A DNA stretch of 64,000 nt, from assembly GCA_933228895.1 (NCBI GenBank), contig OW121851.1, positions 114,659,271 to 114,723,270 on the forward strand. Direction: 5' to 3'. The notes beneath the pieces were generated by a model, which worked only from the letters and a program-made list of their open reading frames with translations, was not told the DNA's origin and did no database searches. This DNA is from Platycnemis pennipes (taxonomy: Eukaryota > Arthropoda > Insecta > Odonata > Platycnemididae). Shown piece by piece: positions 22,778-33,290 of the stretch. Positions within the stretch are counted from its first letter, which is position 1. Each line of letters begins with the position of its first letter. The position numbers were made by a program, and so were the translations under genes.

Positions 22778-23095
22778 CATCATCATGGCTCAAAAATCCT
22801 AGGATATTTTAATCCTGCCGCGTGAATGGTGGTGAAATTCACATTAATTTCCATGCGAAAAAATTCACCTGTACCGGAAATCGAGCCACGGACCTTTGAC
22901 TTTCCGGGTCACTGCGCAGACCACTACGCTACCCAGGATCCCTAATTCACATGGCAATTTTACCGAGGTTCAAGGTAATAGATGTAGGATATTGTACGTG
23001 GTTCGATTCCCGGTCCAGGTGAATTTTTTCGCATGGCAATTAATGTGAATCCTAGGACTGGTTTGACGCGGCCCTTCACTCGATTCTTCTATCGG
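22778..23095 (-). mobile_element. RTE-like retrotransposon fragment split by a nested insertion
   Basis: The minus-strand 3' end of the RTE-like family lies in two pieces. The tail is at 22778-22804 (ATCATCATGG..ATCCTAGGA) and the terminal codons at 23048-23095 (CCTAGGACTGGTTTGACGCG). The whole is bracketed by a perfect 12 bp target-site duplication, CCAAGAGCCAAT, at 22766-22777 and 23096-23107. About 243 bp of other sequence interrupts it. Confidence 0.85.
22805..23047. mobile_element. Inverted SINE-like pair nested in the retrotransposon
   Basis: The insertion is flanked by a perfect 10 bp duplication, AATCCTAGGA, at 22795-22804 and 23048-23057. Its two ends are inverted copies, GAAATTCACATTAATTTCC with GCGAAAAAATTCACC on the left and GGTGAATTTTTTCGC with GGCAATTAATGTGAAT on the right. 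Each arm ends in a tRNA B-box-like GGTTCGATTCCCGG or its decayed mirror. The tRNA-like part of the left copy is on the minus strand (GGGTAGCGTAGTGGTCTGCG). It looks like a head-to-head pair of tRNA-derived SINEs, or a foldback derived from one. Confidence 0.7.
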
Positions 23096-23107
23096 CCAAG
23101 AGCCAAT

Positions 23108-26100
23108 TAGAGAGTAAAATATGTCGATATTATGCGATGGAAACCTCTCAAACTGTGAGTGATCGGACGTGATTTTCTACCAAGCATGATTTTCAAAGAG
23201 CTGGGACACATCATGATACTTAAGACATTTCATCCCTTGAAAATTACTGCCGGCAAGTGAGAAGATTGATAAGGCCTGGGTTATTACAGTGGCAGCTATT
23301 ATTATTAAGAAACTGAGAGGCTAGTTTAATTAAATAACGTCTTTAATGGATATTCAGGACAGTAGTTGCTGATAGGTTGTTAGACAACTAGCTCCATATC
23401 CCGAAGCCTTAGATTAGAACCCAGAAAATTGCAGAGATTTTTCATTGAAAATCCCAGGATACCACTTGAGTACTGTGTGCTGAGTACACTTAATATGAGC
23501 ATATTCCAAGGTGTTTTTGAATAATGAGAATGAGTAGCAAGAGTACATAATCTTAGGAACCATGTTTGAAGCCCGGAGGAAATTTTCATTGGGATTCCAA
23601 CACGAATTTTATTTGGAAGGAAACTTAAGTTCAGTTCTCGTTGGGTCGGCGCCTGTTGTTGAGCGTGGGCTATTTCCGACGCTAGAATTCACCCTACCTC
23701 AATTCTTTTTCCAGAACAAAATTGACTAAATCACCTTCCAGCTTTAATGATAAGAATTACCTCAGCTGCCAGCCGTCTCTCCCTGTTAACTAATTAGGAT
23801 CACTATTCTTAGCACTTATCGCGCGCTGAAAGAAAGCTATCTTCACCAAGCTAAAATTACTGTGACGAAACCTATGATATCAAGTGGGAGATTGCAAGAT
23901 GTTTTCATAAAACTATCTGACAACATATTGACTTTGAATTTCTTTTTTTTTCTTTTTTATGGTCTAATGGCGTTCCCCTGCTTAGTTTCGTTGACAGCAT
24001 TGTGACACTAATTAGATTACCATATTTCCTTTCCGACAAGTATTTTGCAGTATGTTATTCGTGCTTAAAAACTAAATTTACTAGCATTAGGAATCTGAAA
24101 CGCAGTGAAAAATTCATATGATTACATCATTCATTTAGGAGCACTATCAAGGCAGGTGATAATGCTACGAAAATCATTAAATGTCATCTTTGGGGTTGGC
24201 AAATCTCATAGGCTTGTCTTGTTTTATCAAGTAATATTTCTTGACCATAGTTAGAGAGGCGTGATACCTGTGTACTGTACCCCAATGCAGTTACTATTTG
24301 TATTCAATGTTCCTTAATAATATTTTCTTCCAATACACGACCATCTTCCATACGGAGTTTTTCCTAAAATAACGTCGTAACATAGGCTAAGTTTTTATTG
24401 TGCATTCATCTACGTATTATCCTGCGAGCCTTTGCGAAGATGTGAGGTAGGGGATGGACGATTATCGTGCATGCATTTCTAAGCGAATAATAGAGAGCCA
24501 TCCATGAGTTTTGCTCTTAAGTTAACTTCGCATGAGTACGAAGCAGATACCATAAACCTTTCCTTTCGTCGGCTACATGGTCATCATTGCTGATAGAAAT
24601 GAAGTGAATTCTATTAGGCAAATAAAAATCAATTAATATTATCTATACTATTAACTGATTTTGAACAGTTAAAAAGTCCAATCCGTTTCCAATCCAATGA
24701 GAATTTTTCAAACGAATAAACAAAAATTCTCAGAACTACAGAAAATAAGAAAATTATCACTCTGATGTGCTATTATGTTCATTGATAAGTTATGTGATGG
24801 AAAACAGCTTCTGATACAAGAATCAATCCATGAAACTTATGGAGACGCATGGGATTTTATTGGCTAACATCATGGTGCGATTAAATATCTTTCTACTTCC
24901 TAACCAGGAAGCCCAAAGCATCGAAATATGGAGAAAAATAATGAAGAAACAAATTCCGACCCCATATAGCATGAGAGCAATAATGGCTAGCTAAAAACAA
25001 TTTTTCTAATGATTTAAGAATTAAATATTTAATTCATCCATTAACCAGGTCGCAATACTACCGAGGCTCTTGCCTTTGTCTGAATTTTTTTTTTAACTCA
25101 TCGAAAAATTTTAGGAGACATTTTGTGGGCAATTCCAAAAATTAGTTATAGAGTCAGAAATCCTGGACTGCGTGATATTTTGAGCTCTTGTTCAGCCAGC
25201 CAAAAGTTCAAAATTTCGATTTCCGATCCTAAGGATTTTTTTATACTTCGGTATATTGTCAACATTCCGCAAATATCCTAAAATATGAGCATATCAACAT
25301 CAGATGATTAATCAACAGTATACGCAGACGAATACTTCATTTTTCAACGTTCCCGAGGTTGATTTTGTTTTAAATTTGACTACGAGTTTGCTCTTAGGAT
25401 TTTATTGAGCTTAAAAAATTTGCTTGCATGTTTTCATGCGCGATCTGATTGACAATGTTACGAAAAGGGTTAAGGGATCTCCGATTGAGCAGTGGGGGAG
25501 GACTAACAATGAGCGAGCTGATCTAAGGAGAATACCAACGGGAATCTGAAACCCTAAACGATTTATTTGCACGCAATCAGGGTTGCCGGTTACGGAACAA
25601 CTAGACTTCCAATCACGAATAAGCAAAGCCTCTTTTGAGACTATTTGTTCTCTGTTGCTCACCTCTGTACGCGAGGGAAGCTATTGGCACTTGGATAAAT
25701 CATTGAGATTTGAATTTTATTCCCTGATTTTTGTTAAACTATCTCAAATCTCCATCTCCTCTCTTCATGTCCCAGGTCGGTTAAAATGAACAAACCCATA
25801 AAGAAATTTTAAAACTTCACAATTTTAACACCGCTGAAGCATTCATTTAAATAATACTGACTTTAGATGTATGCAAACCTTCTATTTCCGTGTATAGCGT
25901 TAGCAGTCAGCACGTATCTTTGTGCGGAAAAATATGGCCGACCTTGCTTGACGAATAGCCTAAAATACCTTCAATGGCTTCCTATATCCTCGCGAAAAAC
26001 ACAATGCAGTTCTCGGCATCCCTCTGTGAGGAACTGTTTAAGCATCAACAATGTTTTCGTTTCAGAGACGACAATGGCAAAGGCCTTAGCAACGCTCGGA

Positions 26101-26327
26101 AAAGAACCGAAAAAATAGTACATTTCATCGTAAATTACGCGATGCCCAGAAACCTATGGAACAAAGTGTAGCTTGGTTAAAAGCATAAGAAGGTTTAAAC
26201 ATTTTCCCATTAAATACAGAAATAATTAAAGTATTCGATTAGTATTTAGTTATTTTACTGATTGAAAGAAAAAACTCTTGCGCTACCATAAATTGAAAAA
26301 GTCAATTTAAATAAATGTATATACATA
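23108..26327. other. Mostly featureless; one decayed SINE tail
   Basis: The only recognised piece is at about 23740-23810, where ATTACCTCAGCTGCCAGCC resembles the 3' body of the 7.6 kb SINE family. Open stretches around 25.4-26.2 kb carry no known motif. Confidence 0.45.
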
Positions 26328-26515
26328 ATTGGCGCCAGGAATCGAACTCAGGCCCTGGGCCTTTTTTATATAGCCTTTAGCACCTTCTAGTGTATACGCC
26401 ACAATCTTACAAAATTTCAGCTCAATCGATTCAGCAGTTTTTGAGGAGAAGCGTAACGAACATATAATTGGCAGACAGACAACACTACATTTTTATATAT
26501 TAGTATGATGATAAT
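26328..26515. mobile_element. tRNA-like segment plus insect retroposon 3' tail
   Basis: GGCGCCAGGAATCGAACTCA is a minus-strand B box (GAGTTCGATTCC). About 60 bp further is a stretch common at the ends of insect retroposons (TTCAGCTCAATCGATTCAGC, AACGAACATATAATTGGC, ending TATATTAGTATGAT). The two parts may be one composite SINE or adjacent insertions. Confidence 0.4.
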
Positions 26516-26609
26516 CCTTTAAAAATGTCGTCCGGAGATCAATACCTACCTACTATTTTTTGTTGGGTGTCATCTCATTAGAGTATATAAGATTCTCTGA
26601 GAGGAAAAG

Positions 26610-26732
26610 CCGTGGTAAGGTTCCACAGATATATTATTTTGAAACCGGTTTCGATACAAAGTATCATCATCAGGCATGATCGAAACCGATCACAAAATAA
26701 AACATCACAAGGAACCTTGTCACATCTTTTCT
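26610..26732. mobile_element. Foldback element with GAAACCGGTTTCG arms
   Basis: Inverted arms: AAGGTTCC with GGAACCTT at the outside, and TTATTTTGAAACCGGTTTCG with the reverse complement of CGAAACCGATCACAAAATAA inside. A CATCATCAGGCA centre separates them. This is the third element of the hammerhead-bearing class in the window. Confidence 0.7.
26642..26673 (-). ncRNA. Hammerhead-like motif with a perfect stem II
   Basis: Minus strand: CTGATGA, T, GATAC-TTT-GTATC (five perfect pairs), GAAAC, CG, GTT. Core boxes are intact and GTT is an allowed cleavage triplet, but flanking bases do not form a good stem I. As in the 10.5 kb copy, one unpaired T follows CTGATGA. Confidence 0.4.
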
Positions 26733-29700
26733 TCGCTAAACATCATGAAGGAGTTCCATCATGTCTTGCCTGATACCATTATATTTAAGATAACATTTAT
26801 AGCATATTACATTAATATACACTGCCGAAAGTATAAAAATGTATACCCTAATTTACTAACCATAGGTGAAAAATAAAAATTCAGTGACTTAAAATTTCAA
26901 CTAGATATCTACATAGTTCTCTTCCTTTTGCGGACAACCAGGAAACTCCAGCGGTAAAAAGCCGCATTGTGCCTCAATACGATCAAAAAGCCTTCCGGTG
27001 TCAATAAAATTACGTGAAATGGGCTAAGGGTAAATCACTGGTGGGCGTTTGGATTGCTAATCTGAAGCCAAATAAATTAGGACCAAAGAACCCTAAATAA
27101 TAGGTCAAAGAAATTAACCCGAGCCAATTATGCGGCGTAAAATATTTTCGTGGGCCACGAATTACATGATTAAATCGAGTGGAAAATCCCAGAAAAACGA
27201 CTTGAGGAAGGAGCGAGGGTGAGAGGGATTTCATTCGTGCCCACCTCTCACACCCAATGGGCCTTTCTCTCAATTGAATGCGATCCCTCACGCAACACGC
27301 CGCCATACCCGAAAAATTTTCATTTGACCGTGCCCCATCCATGGAAGTGTTTCGATGATATAGGGACCCCTGGACGTTCCCGGAATGAAGTCCTCGCTCA
27401 TAACGCAATTGAAATTCCGAAATTGGGAAGGTAATTCTAGTCGGGTTCCAAGCAGCTACAAATATTAGTCAGTCCAATATCTGCCAAACCCTCGGTGATT
27501 TTATGCAATATGGGGCAAGTTTCCGACGATTATTTAAGAATAGAGAATTTTCCCAAAGTATTTTCAAGCTTTAATATTCCCTTGCGCGGCTCTCTCCTAT
27601 GCAGACATCGCCGAATCAAGGTGGCTTAAATTATATCCAGTTATTTTCCATCTTCCCTTTGAAAATGCAAATCATATTCTTCCTCATTCATCTTATACCG
27701 AGTACCGAGTTGGGCAATATTTTCTCTTTATCGCTACCTCCGAAATCATTTTACCAATTATTTCCTTTCATCTACGCCTATTTGCTATCACTCCCTAAGA
27801 TCCAAAAAGCATAATGCATATGCTCGCTTGTCCAGCTTCTTTCACTTTTACTTCAATACTGCTTCACACTTCTTGTTTAAACTCCGCTTATCCATTATGT
27901 TACACATTGAACTATTTCAAATGTATCTTTTACCTGTTTGTTATGATGCACGGTTGTAAAATTGAAGTTAGGCACAGAGTTTAACAAATACAACACAGTT
28001 ATTATCGGTAATTATTTTTCTCTGCAAGAATAACATTTATCAAAGAGGTTTCGAGTTTTCCTCTGTCTAAAAGTTGGGCTCTTCAAATTGATTCCATTCC
28101 CTCTAGCAAAAACTGAAGATAAGCAAATTGAGGTTTTTTTCTGTGACGCGAAGATCGGGTTAGCACGTGTGCTCTAGAAGATCCCTCCCGATTCCATAGA
28201 TCCTGGATCGATTTTCGGAAGAAGGTGATATTTTCCAGTGTGATCCCCGGCTCAAAAAAATTGGGCTAGGGAAATACCGAACGGGAAAACACGTGCGCGA
28301 TATTTAATGTTCATTAGTATGCTTCTCGGGTGAGACATTCTGCTGAACATTATTTCAATAATGACTAGAGGATATCCATCTTGTTCCTCCAAACAAAGAC
28401 ATGAATTAAAAGAAAGAACCTAAGTGCTACAGAGAATCAACTTTCCTGAGTACGTTAGCAAAAATATTTGGAAAAATAATAAACATGTCTTTATTTAATG
28501 TGCGAATTCAGGGCTTTGAAGTTTCCTCTTAGAATTAACAGATTGAATTGCACAAACATACATGTCCAGGGCAGTGAAAATCACGAAACTTGGGGAATGT
28601 TTTTTAGTGTTCCGATACAGCTACTTAAAAAGAGATCATTACAAAAGAAAGAGAACACTTTTAATGTTAGGCATTTCCTTATGCATTAAATTTAAATTTG
28701 TTTTGTAAGATCATAATTTTGTGAAGCAGCAAAGAGACATCACCGCCTGCTAATGGCAGACTTCCTGGAATGTGCGCGGAGGAGAAGCTTCAAAATTCAA
28801 TACCCAGAGATGAAGGGCTTCTGCAATTTTCCGTTGGCCATTTTGACTTCCAAGGCTCTCCGATTACAGAGGTCTCATCGCACCGGAACCTTATGTGAAC
28901 TCAACCCTTTAAAGGCGATGTCTTCTTTCCCATGTTGGGATATGCACCCACAGAATAGCCGGTTTGCTGCTGGGATTAGTAAAATGTATGATTCACGATT
29001 CACTCGGCTGGTGACATCGAAGTACAGCACATCCAGCACGAAGGAAAGTAATCGCCATAGTGTTGCTATGAAAATTCATCGATTACTTTCAGTGATTCTT
29101 CTTTTTAAATAACTCTAGGCAAATTTTTTTTTGTTTTTACTCGGTTCTCCTCGAGAGTGACTGGTTTCTTTTAATCTAAAATGAAGGACAATCAATAGTA
29201 TAGTGGTCCTGATTTGCTTTTACTGCCAGTGTTTTGATGTTTTATGTTTTCATGATTTTTTCTGATTTTTATCCAAAGTTTGGCCCGAGTATGTCCTCCT
29301 ACGATAAAATAAATATGGTAAAACCATCACAGAGTGAAATAGAAATTTTTATGACCTATCCTTGGGGAAAACATTGATGCATTCTATGATTTTTGTATTT
29401 TTTCTGTAAAAGGAGGACTACACAATCTTAAAATGTGAAAGGATTGGTACAACACATTTTAGTTTACAACTTTTAATGTACTCGGAACGGAAGAATGTCA
29501 TACTTATAGGATACTGGCGGAAGGTGCACGTTGATTCTCAACGGTAGGGATACAAGTAGGAAATAATACAGCAGTTGTGATTTTATAAATAGGAGAGAAT
29601 ATTACACCTGACATCTTGATTTATCTTACAAAGTTGAATTTTCTCGTACCGTCGTTTTATTCTTAGTCTGAAAGATACTTTTGCTGCAACTTGCTTTTTT

Positions 29701-30498
29701 TAAACAGTTTAACCACGTCTATACGATACCTTATTCGATCCCGAATGGCAGTCTTATATATATATGTTCAATTTAGCAGCCATTGTTCGGCACAACCAAT
29801 ATGCTAAAGTCACCACTATACATAAATATAGGCCTAATAAAACAATTTAAAAAAGACAGGAAAAAATCCGAGCCACGTCATATTCTTTGAGTGTTATGCC
29901 CTAAGTTTTCGGAAGCTAAAGTTAATGCCGGCCTATTTAAGTGGTCATATATTAAAAAGGTGAATTAGTCTGAAGAGTTCAAAGATAATATCAGCGAGGA
30001 AGAAAAGACAGTTTGGAGAAGTTTGATCGCCGTCGCAGGCTTCCTCAGAAACCACAACATTATCAGTCCATGATCAAGGAGATACAGACAATTTTGGTGC
30101 AATAGGTATATGCCTGGTGGCTCGCGAAATACTTATGTTGGCTTCACATTTTGAATAATCTAAGGTCGATTGGGTGATCCTCCCATTTAAAGACTTACAT
30201 GGCTGGTGAAAGAAGGAATAAACTATGTAAATAGAAATGTTGCGTTAATATCGAGGACAGCGATAAAAGATACATTGGTTGAGGTCGAACAGCTACTGCA
30301 TGTGTTCCTACAGTACACCCTCCAAAAAGGTGTGTGGCAGTGGGTGAATTCACACGAAACATGCATTACATATCACGCATGGAAAGATTAAGTAGTTATA
30401 TTCCAGTCCAAATTTCGAGGTTGAAAAAAAAAGAAAAAAATAGCAAAGCATGAATGCAAAATTTTGCTGCTAGTTGGATTACATCTGCATTAAAAAAT
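26733..30498. other. Mostly featureless; GC-richer patch and a possible SINE
   Basis: A GC-richer patch at 27000-27440 is open in two strands without motifs. At about 28145-28245 a tRNA-like run (GGGTTAGCACGTGTGC then TGGATCGATTTTCGG) suggests an old SINE. A 119-codon open stretch at 28753-29112 has no known domain. Confidence 0.4.
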
Positions 30499-30612
30499 TT
30501 TCAGAAGTAGGATTCGAACCCATGCCTTCATACGAGGCCTAGAATTCACCTACCCGCGTTGCGGGCAAGATTAACTTGAGTCTGGCGCCTTAGACCGCTG
30601 GGCCATCCTGAC
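30499..30612 (-). tRNA. tRNA-Leu (anticodon CAA) with intron, possibly a pseudogene
   Basis: The minus strand begins GTCAGGATGGCCCAGCGG (A box), then AAGGCGCCAGACTCAAG with anticodon CAA. An intron of about 30 nt follows position 37; it has a CCCGC/GCGGG hairpin and a CTTG that can pair with CAAG. After it come a long variable arm (GCCT/AGGC), a T arm with B box GGTTCGAATCC, and TTCTGAA plus discriminator A. A TTTTTT Pol III terminator (plus-strand A run 30492-30497) follows immediately. Length without intron is about 84 nt, normal for tRNA-Leu. Three stem mismatches (1-72 G-A, 28-42 C-A, 49-65 A-C) argue that this copy may be decaying. Confidence 0.8.
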
Positions 30613-32039
30613 GTATACATTTAAGCTAGATTAATTCACCACAAAAATAAATCAGCGTCAAATGCAGTGCCACACTTGAATTAAAAGCAATGATACGTTC
30701 ACGCGGCACAGGCACTTTTTCTTTCAGCTTTTCAACAACAGCTTTTCAAATTACAAAAAGGACATAAGAGAAAATGAGCTTAAAAATCGCATGTATTTGC
30801 ATGTAAGAGCACATTCAGACACGTAAAATAAGCCTAGCATCAATAGAGGGTACTTAACTATTTCCCCGATTACTGGGATCATATTCATTACAGCTCCTTA
30901 TTGTGCATTAAAAGATTATACCTCATAACTCTCTCTAATGATGCATAACTATCCTTCCAATTTTTTTTCATGACCCAATCTAGTTCGTTAGATCCAGCGC
31001 AGTGCGTTACTAATTTTAATGCATTTGATACATTTTCAAAATAGTAATCTGACTTGATTTTTCGCATAAAAATTTGTACTTAACACAGGATATTGTGAAT
31101 GGATATTTCAAAATAATATAGCTGATTATCATTGCGCACAGAAAAACGTATCATAGGGACTTTATACAAGTCTAACTGCTCTTTTCTGCGCAATATCCAA
31201 TAAATTACAAAAGATTCTAATATCGAGGTATGGAATAGAGATGCAGTGAACGTAAAATGTTAATAAACAGCAAAGGTATTTCTACTAGTTCTGCAGTGCA
31301 CGCTCTTTTCTAATCTTTATAGGTTGCATTATATATTTAATTAATAATTTGCCTCAGGTTTGAATGAGAATTCATCACAGAGTTTCTGGTTGACTAAATT
31401 GAAATTGGTAATTTGCTGCGAATCGGCATGAACAAATACCGGTCGCATGATAATAATTTTAAAACCAATTTTTAAATCAAACAAAATTTTGGTAACCACC
31501 GAACTGGCTAAAATAATTGCATGTCAAAATTTACTTTCATTATTTATTGACGTGTCAGTGATACCGCGAATGGAAAAAATGTCTGCTGATAAAAAATAAC
31601 TATAATAATATGTACTTTTATTACATATGAGGTGAAGTAGTTAAATGATGCGTTAGTGTCCTCTATTAGGTATATACATTTATAGTTCACCACTAAATGG
31701 AAGCAGATGCTTTAAAGCAAGAGAAATGATTGCCACATTTTACTATTTTCAACCTGTTAAAGATGAAAATAATTGTAGTTACCGATAAAGGGAAATATCG
31801 TGTAAAAATACGTTAGAGGGAGATTTTTTTGTCAATTTGTTGAATGCCTTGCCAGTACGTCAAATAATCACGATCAAGGTGCCTCTCAATGGAGTTCCCT
31901 CGCTTTTTTGGGGGGCGTTAAAATTTCAACAACCATCAACATCGACGGCACGTTCAAAAAAATTTTATTGAAGCAATCAAGCCTTCGATGTGATCGAGTA
32001 CAGAAAATACTCCGTACGTTCGCATAAATTCAGGAAAAA
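30613..32039. other. No feature recognised
   Basis: AT-rich spacer on both strands. Confidence 0.5.
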
Positions 32040-32240
32040 GGCGCTCTTTCAGCCGAGCCGGGGGGTGTGGTCCCTCTCAGAGTGACCCCACTTCTGACGT
32101 CATTCACCTCTGACGTCGGACACCACAAGTTTGGGCGGACAATGGCATCGAGCGTACCAAACACAGAATGTAAAAACACTGTCACCGCAACGTTCATCTC
32201 ATCGTTATAAGGAAGACTGAGCATAAAAACTATAAGGTCA
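32040..32240. promoter_or_regulatory. GC-rich block with two CRE-like sites
   Basis: TGACGTCA at 32095-32102 is a perfect palindromic CREB/ATF site, and TGACGTCG at 32111-32118 is a one-base variant on nearly the same helical face. Surrounding sequence is much richer in CpG than the neighbourhood (AGCCGAGCCGGGGGGTGTGG). This may be a regulatory element; no adjacent transcript is proven. Confidence 0.35.
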
Positions 32241-32854
32241 GAAATGGGTCGGAATTATTTTCACATTAGATGATTACGATTCAGCTTTGAAATATAATTT
32301 TCTTCTCTACTTCACACATCTTTATTTCTATAAAATCTCTCAAATGATAGACTGATATCAGAATAATGGTCGTATTTATTACGCTACGTGAAAGAGAGGT
32401 GCATGCATAACAGTTGAATATTTATTCTATCGAGTGGAACCTAGAATTTTTGACAAATTCTACAATTTATTGACTTCCGGTCTATCGGAGAGAATAACCT
32501 ACTGCATTCAAAACACCACTTGAATGAGCTTCAGTCCAAGATATATGTGCAATGCGATAACTGCTGTTGAAATATCTGTCAATAAAAGCATTAAGTAATT
32601 TGTATGTAAATTTACAAAAATACATTAAACATATCAAGTTTAACGGAGAGAGATTTTTTTCTCCTTAAGTGTTTTGGTCTAACTTGTAAATTACTATCAT
32701 GAAAAGGTTTGGATAAAAGGATATTGGGATAAATTGGGAAAAGGATATATTTAGTAAAAGGATATTGTAATCGTTCCTCATTTCTACAGCACTACATTTC
32801 TCATCTATTATTCTTTCTTTTTAAAATTGACGTATTCTCTGTTTACATTCACAG

Positions 32855-32953
32855 GCTGTACTTGAAGGAAGCCTCAATGACACCACGGAGAATATTCTTG
32901 ATTCCACATTGTGCACTCCGCCTTGTCCCACCCCGGAGTGCCTCAGAGTTTGA
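32855..32953 (+). CDS. Candidate terminal coding exon, gene unknown
   Basis: A good pyrimidine-rich acceptor (TCTGTTTACATTCACAG) precedes 32855. A phase-0 reading is open for 32 codons (starting AVLEGSLNDTTEN, ending CPTPECLRV) and stops at TGA 32951-32953. Composition is GC-richer than the surroundings, like the proven exons, and a GC-rich stretch that could be 3' UTR follows to 33290. It is not directly phase-compatible with the receptor tail exon, so an additional exon or a different gene would be required. No family is recognised. Confidence 0.3.
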   Translation, partial: AVLEGSLNDTTENILDSTLCTPPCPTPECLRV

Positions 32954-32989
32954 TATAATTCTTTCTTTTCCAGCATGACTTCCTTCGCC

Positions 32990-33290
32990 AGCTGACTGAG
33001 AATCACACCGCGGATAATGGACGAGGCCCCTCTCGAGTTACGCGCGACCCCATTTCAACCCTCCCTCGATCTGAGCTGCAGAAAGACTCTTGTGTGTAAT
33101 CCCCGGTCTTGGGCGCTTTTCAAGAAGCCTGAGACGAGAGGATGTAAGAAGCCGCATGCACGGATCATCGCGCTAACATCTGAGGTGGATCGGAAGAGAA
33201 AAAAAACATATTTGAGCCACTCAGCAAGCTTGTTATTCCGAGAAGCGGGCACCCGACGAGGGCAAAGACGGTGATACTAGGCTTCGGGGA
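32990..33290. other. CpG-rich stretch
   Basis: CpG-rich sequence (CCTCTCGAGTTACGCGCGACC and similar) open in frames on both strands because of composition. It might be untranslated exon, promoter or an old element. Confidence 0.35.

Noticed and set aside
27010..27434. Overlapping open frames on both strands
   Set aside because: Local GC enrichment removes stop codons in several frames; no motif or splice sites support either one.
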